Positions 14,481 through 22,847 of a stretch of 35,069 nucleotides of DNA are shown here, piece by piece. Each line of letters opens with the position of its first letter. Positions within the stretch are counted from its first letter, which is position 1. The notes beneath the pieces are model-generated. The model ran no database searches. It was not told where the DNA came from and worked only from the letters and a program-made list of their open reading frames with translations. The DNA lies in assembly GCF_000231055.2 (NCBI RefSeq), contig NZ_CM001466.1, positions 3,748,355 to 3,783,423 of the forward strand, given 5' to 3'. The translations under genes and the position numbers were made by a program. The stretch is from Saccharomonospora azurea NA-128 (GTDB taxonomy: Bacteria; Actinomycetota; Actinomycetes; Mycobacteriales; Pseudonocardiaceae).

Positions 14481-15521
14481 TCAGTGGCCCGGTCGCTGCC
14501 AGGGAGCGCCACACGGGCAGCGCGGATGGGGCGGCCACTCGCGCCTGGTGACGACCCCCGTGAGGCAGTCCAGCTCGAGTGTCGCGTTCCAGATCGGCGG
14601 AGGCGCCGCGCGCAGCGCGACGGGGGCTGCGGCGAGAGCCCGGAACGCCTGGCCCACGGCCAAGGCGGCGGTGCCGTGCACGCTCGTGACATCCGCCTCC
14701 TGGTAACGACCCGCGAGTTGTCCCGCGATCCGGGGCCAACACGCGTCCCTGCCGGTGCGGTGCAGGTCCGCGCACCGCAGGCAGCTCGTCCGGCCGGGCA
14801 CGACGAGTGGTCCGACGATGCCGATCCCGTCGCGCACCCTCGCCACCAGGTGTGGCACGCCACCGGCCACCAGGTCTGTCACGACTTCCGGTGCGGGTAC
14901 GACGGCGTCGGTCAGGAGGACCAGCTCCGTCGTCGCGGTACCGGGCCTGAGGCGAGTGAGCCGGACCTCGGGATCGAGCCGTCTCGCGAGGTCGGCGAGC
15001 GCGGCCGTGCGTTGCCGACCGACGTCCTCGTGGCGGAGTCCCGACCCGACGTCGGTCCTGGCCACCGTGCCGTCGGCGGCGATGGAGAGCCGCACGACGC
15101 CCGCTCCGACGAGGAGCGTGGTGACCGCGGCCGCCAACCGGCCTCCGCCGTGCAGACCGATCGCGTGCCTGGCCGACGGGACGACGCCGAACGGGCTCGG
15201 GACTCGCCCGGACCGCGCGGTCTGTGTCTCCGCGTCCTCGACCAGCCCGCGCTCGGTGAGGTCGTGGAGCACGGCTTTGAGCCGCCCGGCGTGCTCGGTG
15301 CGTACCAGCGACAGCAGTGTCTCGGTGCTGCGACGGCCGTCCAGGCCGCGAAGTACGTCCACGAGGCTCGGCGGCAGGTCGGTCGCGATGACCGCGTGGC
15401 GCGGATCGAGGCCGATCTGGAGCTCGTTGGCACGACGCTCCACCACGGGAAGCCCCGCGCGGAGCCGTGGGCGCCTCGGCAGGGGCACGCCGGAGACGAC
15501 CTTCGTGAGCGATCCGGTCAT
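14481..15521 (-). CDS. TOMM cyclodehydratase E1-like (ThiF-related) protein, orphan
   Basis: A 346-aa protein resembling the leader-binding/E1-like partner of YcaO enzymes in thiazole/oxazole-modified microcin (TOMM) pathways. The N-terminal ~20-100 residues look like the winged peptide clamp, and the ~110-330 region is an E1-like Rossmann fold. Zinc-type cysteines appear as CLRC (247/250, in VVPGRTSCLRCADLHRTGRD) and CPC (335/337) near the end. The E1 ATP-binding GxGxxG is weak (GLHGGGRLA), so adenylation activity is doubtful. No YcaO, precursor peptide or dehydrogenase is in the window. The ATG at 15521 has CACAGT six bases upstream. Function is unknown; a role in recognising a peptide segment is an inference from the fold. 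Confidence 0.75.
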   Translation of the reverse strand: MTGSLTKVVSGVPLPRRPRLRAGLPVVERRANELQIGLDPRHAVIATDLPPSLVDVLRGLDGRRSTETLLSLVRTEHAGRLKAVLHDLTERGLVEDAETQTARSGRVPSPFGVVPSARHAIGLHGGGRLAAAVTTLLVGAGVVRLSIAADGTVARTDVGSGLRHEDVGRQRTAALADLARRLDPEVRLTRLRPGTATTELVLLTDAVVPAPEVVTDLVAGGVPHLVARVRDGIGIVGPLVVPGRTSCLRCADLHRTGRDACWPRIAGQLAGRYQEADVTSVHGTAALAVGQAFRALAAAPVALRAAPPPIWNATLELDCLTGVVTRREWPPHPRCPCGAPWQRPGH

Positions 15522-15569
15522 GCGCCCACTGTGACGGCTAGTCTCCCGGCCCGCACACGCCGTAACCGA

Positions 15570-15601
15570 GTTGTCCACAGGCCGGAACACATGTGGACAA
15601 C
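15570..15601. promoter_or_regulatory. Palindromic pair of TTGTCCACA sites in a divergent promoter region
   Basis: GTTGTCCACA (15570-15579) and TGTGGACAAC (15592-15601) form a 10-bp inverted repeat with a 12-base spacer. Each arm contains an exact DnaA-box consensus, and the box starts are 21 bases apart, two helical turns. The element lies between the divergent E1-like and YgjP genes, upstream of both -10 boxes. Confidence 0.5.
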
Positions 15602-15648
15602 CGCGGGTGATCCGCGCCCGTGATCACCACGATGTCGGTGCTTGCCCT

Positions 15649-15654
15649 TACCTT
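15649..15654 (+). promoter_or_regulatory. -10 box for the YgjP-type peptidase gene
   Basis: TACCTT is a TANNNT match with seven bases to the GTG at 15662. It favours that GTG over an upstream in-frame GTG at 15620, which would lie before the promoter. Confidence 0.55.
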
Positions 15655-15661
15655 TGTTTCC

Positions 15662-16258
15662 GTGGCCGATGCACGGGTTCCCTCGCTGAGGAATCGGAAC
15701 AGCACGCAGCGAAACACCGCTGGCACAGAGGAAAACGTGGAGGTTCGGCGGAGTGCGCGACGCCGCCGGACGGTCACCGCATACCGGGACGGTGACAAGC
15801 TCGTCGTACTGATTCCCGCCACGATGACGAAGGCGGAGGAGAAGCACTGGGTGACCGAGATGCAGCGCAAGCTGCAGCGCACGGAGAGTCGTCGCGCGAG
15901 TCCCGCGCGAGCGTCGGACGAGGCGCTGCTCCTGCGCTGCACACAGCTCTCACAGCGCTACCTCGACGGAACGGCTCAGCCCGCGAGCGTGCGCTGGGTT
16001 CCGCCCATGCGCACGCGGTGGGCGTCGTGTACGCCGGCCGACCGCACCATCAGGGTCAGTGAACGGCTCCGGGACGTGCCGTCGTGGGTGCTCGACTACG
16101 TCCTCGTGCACGAACTGGCGCACCTACGGGTAGCCGAGCACAACCGCACGTTCTGGAACCTGGTCAGGCGTTACCCCAAGACGGAGCGGGCGATCGGCTA
16201 CCTCGAAGGACTGTCCGCCGCCGAACGAGTCGGCGGGTCCGGCTGCGGCGAGACCTGA
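15662..16258 (+). CDS. YgjP-like (SprT/M48-related) metallopeptidase domain protein
   Basis: A 198-aa protein with the YgjP-like zinc peptidase motif: HELAHLRVAEH, where His-Glu-X-X-His plus a downstream His supply the zinc site. Before it stands the family pattern MRTRWASCTPADRTIRVSERL and DYVLVHELAH; after it come FWNLVRRYPK. The N-terminal ~60 residues are basic and variable. It has no signal peptide, so it should act in the cytoplasm; its substrate is unknown. The GTG at 15662 is preferred because of the TACCTT box seven bases upstream; a start at 15620 would add 14 residues. It is divergent from the E1-like gene and convergent with the Zincin_2 gene, nine bases apart. Confidence 0.85.
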   Translation: MADARVPSLRNRNSTQRNTAGTEENVEVRRSARRRRTVTAYRDGDKLVVLIPATMTKAEEKHWVTEMQRKLQRTESRRASPARASDEALLLRCTQLSQRYLDGTAQPASVRWVPPMRTRWASCTPADRTIRVSERLRDVPSWVLDYVLVHELAHLRVAEHNRTFWNLVRRYPKTERAIGYLEGLSAAERVGGSGCGET

Positions 16259-16267
16259 GGTCGGCCG

Positions 16268-17665
16268 TCAGGCGTCGCCGGGCCGGGGACCGTTGTCGCC
16301 GCTCTCGCCGTCCTCACTGTCCGGCGCCCCGTCGTCGCCGGCGTCCCGGCGGTCGGAGCTGTCGCCCTGCTCAGCCCGCGCAGCACGCTCGAGCTCCTCG
16401 ATCGGGTCGACCCCTCCACTGAGGGCGCCGGTGTCGCCCAGCCGTTCCGCGAACTCCATCGGGTCGTCGAGGTCGTCGGCCGTGGGCATGAGGTCCGGAT
16501 GGGTCCAGAGGTTGTCCCTGACCTGCATTCCGTGACGGTCACCCACGAGCTTCCACAGCGCGGAGGCGGCCCGCATGCGACGCGGACGCAGTTCGAGGCC
16601 CACGAGCGTGGCGAACGTCTGCTCGGCCGGTCCGCCGCTCGCGCGACGGCGGCGCAGCGTCTCGCGCAGCGCGTTCGCGCCGGGGAGTCGATCGCCGACG
16701 GCGTCGGCCACGACCACGTCGACCCAGCCCTCCACGAGCGCGAGCAACGTCTCCAACCTGCCGAGCGCGGCCTGCTGCTCGGGAGTGGTCTGCGGTTCGA
16801 GGAGGCCGGAGGACATCATCTCCTCGATGCCGGCCGGGTTGGTGGGGTCGACGCGTCCGGCGAGCTGCTCGAGTGCCGAGGTGTCGACCGTGATGCCGGA
16901 GGCGAACTCCTCGACCGTCGCCAGCAGGCGCTGCCGCAGCCACGGGACGTGGGCGAAGAGCCGCTGGTGGGCGGCCTCGCGCGCGGCGATGAAGACGAGC
17001 ACCTCGCTCTTCGGGCGCTCCAGCCCCTCGGTGAACTTGTCGATGTTCTTCGGCAGCAAGGCCGACGTGGCTTCGGGTCCCAGCGGAAGACCCACGTCCG
17101 TGGACGTCAGCACCTCCGAGGCGAGCCCGGCCAGCGCGTTGCCGAGCTGCGAGCCGAAGGCCATGCCGCCCATCTGACTGACCATCGACAGCAACGGCCC
17201 GGCGGCCTGCTTGGCCTCCTCGGGGAGTGCTTGCATCCACGCCCCGGAGACCTGCTTGGCGACCGGGTCGCACAGCCGCTGCCAGGTGGGCAGCGTCTTC
17301 TCGATCCAGTCCCGGGCCGTCCAACTCGTGGTGGTGGTGGCTCCGGCGGGCAGGATCGTGGCCTCGTCCAGCCAGAGTTCCGCGAGGTGGGCGGAGTCGC
17401 GCACAGCCGTCTCGCCCGAGTCGCCCGCGGAGAAACCCATCTGCCCCTCGGACCCGAGGCGTTGAAGGGCGATCTGTTTGGCCAGGTCGTAGTTCACGGG
17501 CCCCGAGGAACTGCCAGCCTGGCTGAGCATCTGCCCGAGCTGGCTGAGCATCTGCCCCAGCTGCTGGAAGGCGTCGGCGCCTGAGCCGGACTGCCCTCCC
17601 GACGAGTCGTTGTCGCGGCCTTTGTCGGGATCGGGCAGGCCGAAGCCGAACGGTGGGTTGCTCAT
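16268..17665 (-). CDS. Zincin_2 (DUF2342) zinc-metalloprotease-like protein
   Basis: A 465-aa actinobacterial protein of the Zincin_2 family, often annotated as hydrolase or zinc-dependent metalloprotease. Recognisable parts are the N-terminal Pro/Gly segment MSNPPFGFGLPDPD, the core with LVFIAAREAAHQRLFAHVPWL (Glu230, His233), the TVEEFASGITVD strand and ALVEGWVDVVVADAV. The classic HExxH is not present; the family uses an E-x-x-H variant whose proteolytic activity is not proven. The C-terminal ~60 residues are acidic and low in complexity. Near the N-terminus LGQMLSQ occurs twice in tandem from a 21-base duplication. The ATG at 17665 has TACGGT on its strand seven bases upstream. Confidence 0.85.
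   Translation of the reverse strand: MSNPPFGFGLPDPDKGRDNDSSGGQSGSGADAFQQLGQMLSQLGQMLSQAGSSSGPVNYDLAKQIALQRLGSEGQMGFSAGDSGETAVRDSAHLAELWLDEATILPAGATTTTSWTARDWIEKTLPTWQRLCDPVAKQVSGAWMQALPEEAKQAAGPLLSMVSQMGGMAFGSQLGNALAGLASEVLTSTDVGLPLGPEATSALLPKNIDKFTEGLERPKSEVLVFIAAREAAHQRLFAHVPWLRQRLLATVEEFASGITVDTSALEQLAGRVDPTNPAGIEEMMSSGLLEPQTTPEQQAALGRLETLLALVEGWVDVVVADAVGDRLPGANALRETLRRRRASGGPAEQTFATLVGLELRPRRMRAASALWKLVGDRHGMQVRDNLWTHPDLMPTADDLDDPMEFAERLGDTGALSGGVDPIEELERAARAEQGDSSDRRDAGDDGAPDSEDGESGDNGPRPGDA
17522..17563. repeat. 21-bp tandem duplication inside the Zincin_2 gene
   Basis: GCTGAGCATCTGCCCGAGCTG at 17522 is followed directly by a near-identical copy at 17543 with one base changed. It encodes a duplicated heptad in the N-terminal region and keeps frame. 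Confidence 0.8.
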
Positions 17666-17672
17666 AAACACC

Positions 17673-17751
17673 ACCGTACGCGGGTCGTGGGGACGTGTGG
17701 AGAACGGACCGTGACGCCCATGACGTGCGTATGTGGCCCGGTCCGTAGGCT
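17673..17751. promoter_or_regulatory. Back-to-back leaderless promoters of Zincin_2 and PDZ-Lon genes
   Basis: In the 92-base gap between divergent starts, the minus-strand -10 is TACGGT (17673-17678, seven bases before the ATG) and the plus-strand -10 is TAGGCT (17746-17751, six bases before the GTG). Both genes thus lack room for a leader. -35 elements are not convincing on either side. Confidence 0.6.
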
Positions 17752-17757
17752 TGTCGC

Positions 17758-18927
17758 GTGAGTGACTCCCCGGACAAGGCAGCGCCCCCGGAGCCCACCG
17801 AGCCCGCCGAGGAAACCGCTCGACCAGCTGTCGGCGCATCCCGTGACAGCGCGGGGGCGGAGCCCACGTCGAAGCAGGTGCGTCGCGGTCGGCGCCGCTT
17901 GAGCAGACGTGGCTGGACGATGCTGGCGAGCGGCGTCCTCGTGCTCACGTTCGCGATGGTCGGTGCCTTCGTGCGGGTGCCCTACGTCGCCCTCGGGCCC
18001 GGACCGACGTACGACACGCTCGGCGCGGTCGACGGCACCGAGGTGATCAGGATCGACGGGCAGCGGACCTACCCGACGGGCGGCGAGCTGCGGATGACCA
18101 CCGTCTCCCTCAACGACAACATGACCATGTTCGGCGCGCTGGGCATGTGGCTGAGCGGGCGTTACGCGCTGGCTCCGCGCGAGGAGTACTTCCAGCCCGG
18201 CCAGTCGGAGGAGGAAGTGCGGCGGGAGAACCTGCGGCAGTTCCAGGACTCCCAGAGCAACGCCGAGGTCGCGGCGTTGCGTCGCCTCGGGCACCCGGTG
18301 GAGGTCGTGGTGGACCAGGTGGTGGACGACAGTCCCGCCGCCGGTTTCCTCGAGCCCGGCGACCGGATCGTCGAGGTCGACGGCAAGGAGGTCGCCGACT
18401 CGGCCGCGGTGCGCGAGGTGCTCGGCGCGACGCGTCCCGGCCAGACGGTGTCGGTGACCTACCAGCGGGGTGAGGACGCCGAACGCACGGAGAAGGTGAC
18501 GTTGGCGGAGCACCCGGAGGCGGCGTTCGGTTTCCTGGGGATCCAACCCACCGACAACGTCGACGTGCCGTTCACGGTGGACATCGCGCTGGAGGACGTC
18601 GGTGGACCTTCCGCCGGGCTGATGTTCGCGCTCGCGATCGTCGACGAGTTGACCCCGGGGCAGCTCACCGGAGGCGAACACGTCGCCGGCACCGGGACCA
18701 TCGACGCGAACGGCAACGTCGGTGCCATCGGGGGGATCTCGTTCAAGCTCGTGGCTGCTCGTGAGGCGGGCGCGACCGCGTTCCTCGTTCCCGAGGAGAA
18801 CTGTGCCGAGGCCGTGGCAGCCGCCCCTGAGGGGCTCACCCTCTTCCGGGTGGGCACGTTGGACGACGCGGTCGGAGCGCTGGAGGCGCTGGCCGACGGG
18901 CGTTCCGCACCGGTGTGCGGAACCTGA
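17758..18927 (+). CDS. Membrane-anchored PDZ domain, Lon-type S16 serine protease (YlbL-like)
   Basis: A 389-aa protein. A hydrophilic Pro/Glu-rich N-terminus (~1-50) precedes one transmembrane helix (~52-73), after which the protein lies outside the membrane. A PDZ domain follows (~178-240; GHPVEVVVDQVVDDSPAAGFLEPGDRIV is typical). The C-terminal domain is the Lon proteolytic fold with catalytic Ser285 in GGPSAGL and Lys330 in GGISFKLVAA, 45 residues apart as in Lon. There is no AAA+ ATPase, so it is an ATP-independent envelope protease for substrates recognised by the PDZ domain. The GTG at 17758 is set by the TAGGCT box six bases upstream. Confidence 0.93.
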   Translation: MSDSPDKAAPPEPTEPAEETARPAVGASRDSAGAEPTSKQVRRGRRRLSRRGWTMLASGVLVLTFAMVGAFVRVPYVALGPGPTYDTLGAVDGTEVIRIDGQRTYPTGGELRMTTVSLNDNMTMFGALGMWLSGRYALAPREEYFQPGQSEEEVRRENLRQFQDSQSNAEVAALRRLGHPVEVVVDQVVDDSPAAGFLEPGDRIVEVDGKEVADSAAVREVLGATRPGQTVSVTYQRGEDAERTEKVTLAEHPEAAFGFLGIQPTDNVDVPFTVDIALEDVGGPSAGLMFALAIVDELTPGQLTGGEHVAGTGTIDANGNVGAIGGISFKLVAAREAGATAFLVPEENCAEAVAAAPEGLTLFRVGTLDDAVGALEALADGRSAPVCGT

Positions 18928-18942
18928 GCGGCGGGGTGATCC

Positions 18943-18983
18943 GCCGATCCCGTCCAGCTGCGAGGCGGGCCGACGGGATCGGC
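18943..18983. terminator. Hairpin between convergent PDZ-Lon and PPA1309 genes
   Basis: A perfect 12-bp stem, GCCGATCCCGTC (18943-18954) with its complement at 18972-18983. It occupies the 68-base gap between two stop codons and can terminate both transcripts. Confidence 0.7.
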
Positions 18984-18995
18984 GACCGGGAGCCG

Positions 18996-19595
18996 TCAGG
19001 GCTGCAGCGTCGCCCGTAGCGCCGCGATGAGGTTGGGTGCGAGGTCCGCGCTCTCGACGACCTCGTCCACTGCGTCCGTCCCGTCCGTGTCGTCCGTGTC
19101 GTCGCCGGGCACTCCACCGCGGAGGCGCATCACGCACGACGCCGAGCCCTCGCGGAGCACCGCGGCCACGATGCGAGCCTCCGTGCGGCGCGGGTGGTCC
19201 GCGGCCGCCTGACGAAGACGTTCGAGGTCCTCGGCGCTGACGTCACCCTCGGTGTCGGTGCCGACGAGGCCGGGCAGCTCCGACTCCGCGTCCGGCGGCA
19301 GCACGATGATCTCCTGGGCGAGGGCGCAGCCGTGCACGGCGTCGGGCCAGGCGATGCGACCCAGGGCCTCCGCGAGGTCGCCTTCGGGCAGGGCGTCCTG
19401 GGCGACCGGGGTGAACTCGCTGTCCGGGTCGAGCTGGTCGGCGAGTTCGGGCTGCTCGCGGAGGATGTCCGCCGTCGGTACCAGCGCGAACAGCTGCGGC
19501 TGTTGATCCCAGCCTCCGCTCGCGACGAACTCCTCGACCTCGCGGGCCAACGCGGCTACTCTTCCGGGACCTGCCGGGTTCTCGCTCTCCGTCAT
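18996..19595 (-). CDS. PPA1309-family protein
   Basis: A 199-aa actinobacterial protein of the PPA1309 family, function unknown. Family features are GGWDQQPQLFALVPT near residue 30, LGRIAWPDAVHGCALAQEI around 108-126 and EARIVAAVLREGSASCVMRLRG around 145. An acidic linker (DDTDDTDGTDAVDEV) precedes the conserved C-terminal APNLIAALRATL. It has no membrane segment. The ATG at 19595 has CAGGAT six bases upstream on its strand. It is divergent from the UPF0182 gene and convergent with the PDZ-Lon gene, an arrangement I recall as common in actinomycetes. Confidence 0.87.
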   Translation of the reverse strand: MTESENPAGPGRVAALAREVEEFVASGGWDQQPQLFALVPTADILREQPELADQLDPDSEFTPVAQDALPEGDLAEALGRIAWPDAVHGCALAQEIIVLPPDAESELPGLVGTDTEGDVSAEDLERLRQAAADHPRRTEARIVAAVLREGSASCVMRLRGGVPGDDTDDTDGTDAVDEVVESADLAPNLIAALRATLQP

Positions 19596-19750
19596 GGGGC
19601 CATCCTGGCAGGTCACGGGCTGCTCCTGCGCGGCGCCCGATTTGGGGGGGCTTCGGGAACTCAGGTCGCGGTCCGTACAGTTAAGTAACCAGGGACGCTC
19701 GCAGGTCCGCGCCCTGACAACGACAGCCTTGACCACGGGGAGTGTGCGTA

Positions 19751-22717
19751 GTGGCCACCCGGCCCCCAGCCAGTCTGCCGAAGCTTTCTCGGCGAGCCCG
19801 CGTGCTGCTGATCATCGCGGCCGTCATCGTTCTCATGCTCCTACTCGGGGCCCGTCTGCTGGACACGTACGTGGACTGGCTCTGGTACGGCGAGGTGGAG
19901 GCGCGCGGCGTCTTCACGACCGTGCTGCTCACCCGCGTGGCCCTGTTCTTCGGCACGGGTGTCCTGGTGGGTGGTCTGCTCGGGTTGAGCCTGTGGCTGG
20001 CCTACCGCACCCGCCCGGTGTTCGTGCCGGTGTCGAGCACCGACGACCCGCTCGCGCGGTACCGCACGGTGATCGCGGCCCGCACGAAGACCTTCGGCAT
20101 CGGCATCCCGGTCGTGACCGGCCTCATCGCGGGTGCGAGTGGCCAGAGCAACTGGGAAGTCGTGCAGATGTGGCTGAACGGAACGGAGTTCGGCAAGCCG
20201 GACCCGGTGTTCGGCAAGGACGCGGGCTTCTACACGTTCGACCTGCCGTTCTACGGCTGGCTGCTCGGCTGGGTCTTCGTGGCGCTGATCGTGTCGTTCT
20301 TCGGGGCCGCCATCACGCACTACCTCTTCGGTGGTATCCGGCTCGCGGGCCGCGGCGGTCAGGTCTCGAGTGCGGCGCGCGTGCACCTGCTCGTCCTGAT
20401 CGGCGTGTTCGTGCTGTTCAAGGCTCTGGAGTACTTCCTCGACCGGTACGAGCTGCTGCAGGCCGGGCGTAACGACCTCTTCACCGGTGCGGCCTACACC
20501 GACCTGCACGCGGCCATGCCGGCCAAGCTGATCCTGCTGTGCATCTCGGTGCTGTGCGCCATCGCGTTCTTCGCGGGCGCGTTCCTGCGCAACATTCAGC
20601 TGCCGGCGATCGCTCTGGTGCTGCTGTTGCTGTCCGGGCTGATCCTCGGTGTCGCGTGGCCCGCGGTGCTGGAGCAGTTCTCGGTCCGCCCGAACGCGAA
20701 CGAGAAGGAAGCCCAGTCGATCGAGCACAACATGGAGGCGACGAAGTTCGCCTACCAGCTCGACACCGAGAGCGTCGACATGCGCGACGACTACACGGGC
20801 AACACGACCGCCTCGCCGGAGGAGATCCGGTCGGACGACGGCACGATCCCCAACATCCGTCTGCTCGACCCGAACGTGTTGAGCTCGACCTTCACGCAGC
20901 GGGTCGGCCGGGAGAACTTCTACGGGTTCCCGGACAAGCTCGACGTCGACCGTTACACGGTGGACGGCAAGGAGCAGGCGTACATCGTCGCCGCGAAGGA
21001 GATCAAGACCAGCGGCCTCGCGGAGAACCAGCAGACCTGGATCAACCGCCACCTGGTGTACACGCACGGCAACGGGTTCGTGGCCGCGCCGGGCAACACC
21101 ATCGACCGGGCGTTGGAAGACGCCAACAGCGACGGCGGCTACCCGCTGGCCCGCACGAGCGACACCCAGAACCCCGAGGGGTCCGGGATCCGGGTCGACG
21201 AGCCCCGCATCTACTACGGCGAGCTGGCCACCGACTACGCGATCGTGGGCGGTACGCCGGGGCAGGCACCGGGTGAGTACGACACCGCGACCGACCGGAG
21301 CTACCTCTACAAGGGCAAGGGTGGCGTGCCGATCGACAACCTGTTCAACAGGTTGGTGTTCGCGGCGCAGTACGGGGAGCGGAACATTCTGTTCTCCGAC
21401 CAGATCAGCGACGGCGCCAAGATCATGTACAACCGCGACCCCAGGGAGCGGGTGGAGAAGGTCGCGCCGTGGCTGACCGTGGACGGCGACCCGTACCCGG
21501 CGGTGATCGACGGACGCATCAAGTGGATCGTCGACGGCTACACGACGCTGAACAACTACCCGTACTCGCAGCAGACGTCGTTGGGTGGCGCCACGGAGGA
21601 CTCGCTCACCGGCGTGGCACGTCAGCAGGACAACCGGATCAACTACATCCGTAACTCCGTCAAGGCCACCGTCGACGCGTTCGACGGCACCGTGACGATG
21701 TACGAGATGGACAAGAACGACCCGGTGCTGAAGACGTGGATGAAGACCTTCCCGGGCCTGGTCCAGCCGCAGGAGAAGATCACCGACGAGCTGCGTGCGC
21801 ACTTCCGGTACCCGGAGGACATCTTCAAGGTGCAGCGCGAGCTGCTCACGAAGTACCACGTGAAGGACGCACAGGAGTTCTACTCGACCCAGACCTTCTG
21901 GAACGTGCCGCAGGACCCGACGCAGGAAGGCGGCCTCGACCCGAACTCCGACGCGGCGAACCAGCCGCCGTACTACATCTACGCGCAGGCGCCGGGGCAG
22001 AACGAGCCGACGTTCCAGATCACGAGCGCGTTGACTCCGTTGGCGCGGCAGTATCTGGCGGCCTGGGTGACCGTGTCCTCCGATCCGGAGACCTACGGCA
22101 AGATGACGGTGCTGAAGCTGCCCACGGGCGGTGGGCAGCAACTGGAAGGCCCGGTGCAGGTCCAGAACGCCTTCCAGAGCAACCCGAAGTTCACTCAGGT
22201 CCGGACGTTGCTGGGTAATCAGAGCGTCGACATCATCTACGGCAACCTGCTCACGCTGCCGGTCGCGGGTGGATTCCTCTACGTCGAACCGGTCTACATC
22301 CAACAGCGCAACGCGCAGAGCTATCCGCAGCTCGCTCGCGTTCTGGTGTCGTACGGCGGTCGCATCGGGGTGGCCTCGACGCTGAACGAAGCGCTCGACG
22401 AGGTGTTCGGCGAGGGCACCGGTGAGGCGGCCACAGGCCCGGCTGAGGACGGACAGGACGGCAGCGACGGCTCGGACGGATCCGACAACCAGCAGCAGCC
22501 GCCGCCGAGTCCCGACGACGACCAGCAGGCGACACCGCCGGCGACCGGTGGCAGTGGCGATGCCGACGTCGACAAGGCCGTCGCCGACATCCAGTCGGCG
22601 CTGGAGAAGCTGAGGCAGGCGCAGCAGTCGGGTGACTTCGCGGCTCAGGGTGAGGCGCTCAAGGAGCTTGACGCGGCCGCCGCGCGCTACGAGGACCTCA
22701 CAGGGCCAGGAAACTGA
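19751..22717 (+). CDS. UPF0182 large membrane protein
   Basis: A 988-aa UPF0182 protein. About seven hydrophobic helices lie in the first ~310 residues (around 16-36, 55-80, 105-125, 165-190, 210-230, 255-280 and 285-305), followed by a ~570-residue extracytoplasmic domain with many Tyr/Asn-rich segments (e.g. RESFYGF-like region, YIRNSVKATVDAFDGTV). The C-terminus has a low-complexity linker rich in Asp, Gly, Gln and Pro (~890-930) and ends in a short amphipathic helix. Function is unknown. I choose the GTG at 19751 over the in-frame GTG at 19742 because GGGGAG lies eight bases before it and would overlap the other. Confidence 0.93.
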   Translation: MATRPPASLPKLSRRARVLLIIAAVIVLMLLLGARLLDTYVDWLWYGEVEARGVFTTVLLTRVALFFGTGVLVGGLLGLSLWLAYRTRPVFVPVSSTDDPLARYRTVIAARTKTFGIGIPVVTGLIAGASGQSNWEVVQMWLNGTEFGKPDPVFGKDAGFYTFDLPFYGWLLGWVFVALIVSFFGAAITHYLFGGIRLAGRGGQVSSAARVHLLVLIGVFVLFKALEYFLDRYELLQAGRNDLFTGAAYTDLHAAMPAKLILLCISVLCAIAFFAGAFLRNIQLPAIALVLLLLSGLILGVAWPAVLEQFSVRPNANEKEAQSIEHNMEATKFAYQLDTESVDMRDDYTGNTTASPEEIRSDDGTIPNIRLLDPNVLSSTFTQRVGRENFYGFPDKLDVDRYTVDGKEQAYIVAAKEIKTSGLAENQQTWINRHLVYTHGNGFVAAPGNTIDRALEDANSDGGYPLARTSDTQNPEGSGIRVDEPRIYYGELATDYAIVGGTPGQAPGEYDTATDRSYLYKGKGGVPIDNLFNRLVFAAQYGERNILFSDQISDGAKIMYNRDPRERVEKVAPWLTVDGDPYPAVIDGRIKWIVDGYTTLNNYPYSQQTSLGGATEDSLTGVARQQDNRINYIRNSVKATVDAFDGTVTMYEMDKNDPVLKTWMKTFPGLVQPQEKITDELRAHFRYPEDIFKVQRELLTKYHVKDAQEFYSTQTFWNVPQDPTQEGGLDPNSDAANQPPYYIYAQAPGQNEPTFQITSALTPLARQYLAAWVTVSSDPETYGKMTVLKLPTGGGQQLEGPVQVQNAFQSNPKFTQVRTLLGNQSVDIIYGNLLTLPVAGGFLYVEPVYIQQRNAQSYPQLARVLVSYGGRIGVASTLNEALDEVFGEGTGEAATGPAEDGQDGSDGSDGSDNQQQPPPSPDDDQQATPPATGGSGDADVDKAVADIQSALEKLRQAQQSGDFAAQGEALKELDAAAARYEDLTGPGN

Positions 22718-22732
22718 TCATGTGATCTAGGG

Positions 22733-22779
22733 AACACCCACTTTGCGTCAGGGCATCACTCTGACGTAAGGTGGGTGTT
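22733..22779 (+). terminator. Intrinsic terminator after the UPF0182 gene
   Basis: A 19-bp stem (22733-22751 with 22761-22779, two G-U pairs) around a nine-base loop begins 16 bases after the stop codon. It separates the gene from the tRNA unit. Confidence 0.85.
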
Positions 22780-22818
22780 ACCGAAGAGGTGAGAGCCACG
22801 GCCGACACACTCCGGGAC

Positions 22819-22835
22819 CCCCCGAAAATCGGGGG
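22819..22835 (+). repeat. Short perfect hairpin over the tRNA promoter -35 region
   Basis: CCCCCGA (22819-22825) pairs with TCGGGGG (22829-22835) around AAA. It covers the place where a -35 element is expected for the tRNA promoter. It could be an operator or simply a second terminator arm. Confidence 0.4.
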
Positions 22836-22847
22836 AAACGGATGTGC

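Noticed and set aside
19841-22303. 820-codon minus-strand frame opposite the UPF0182 gene.
   Set aside because: A composition artefact opposite a clear gene; rich in Arg, Val, His and Gln with no domain.
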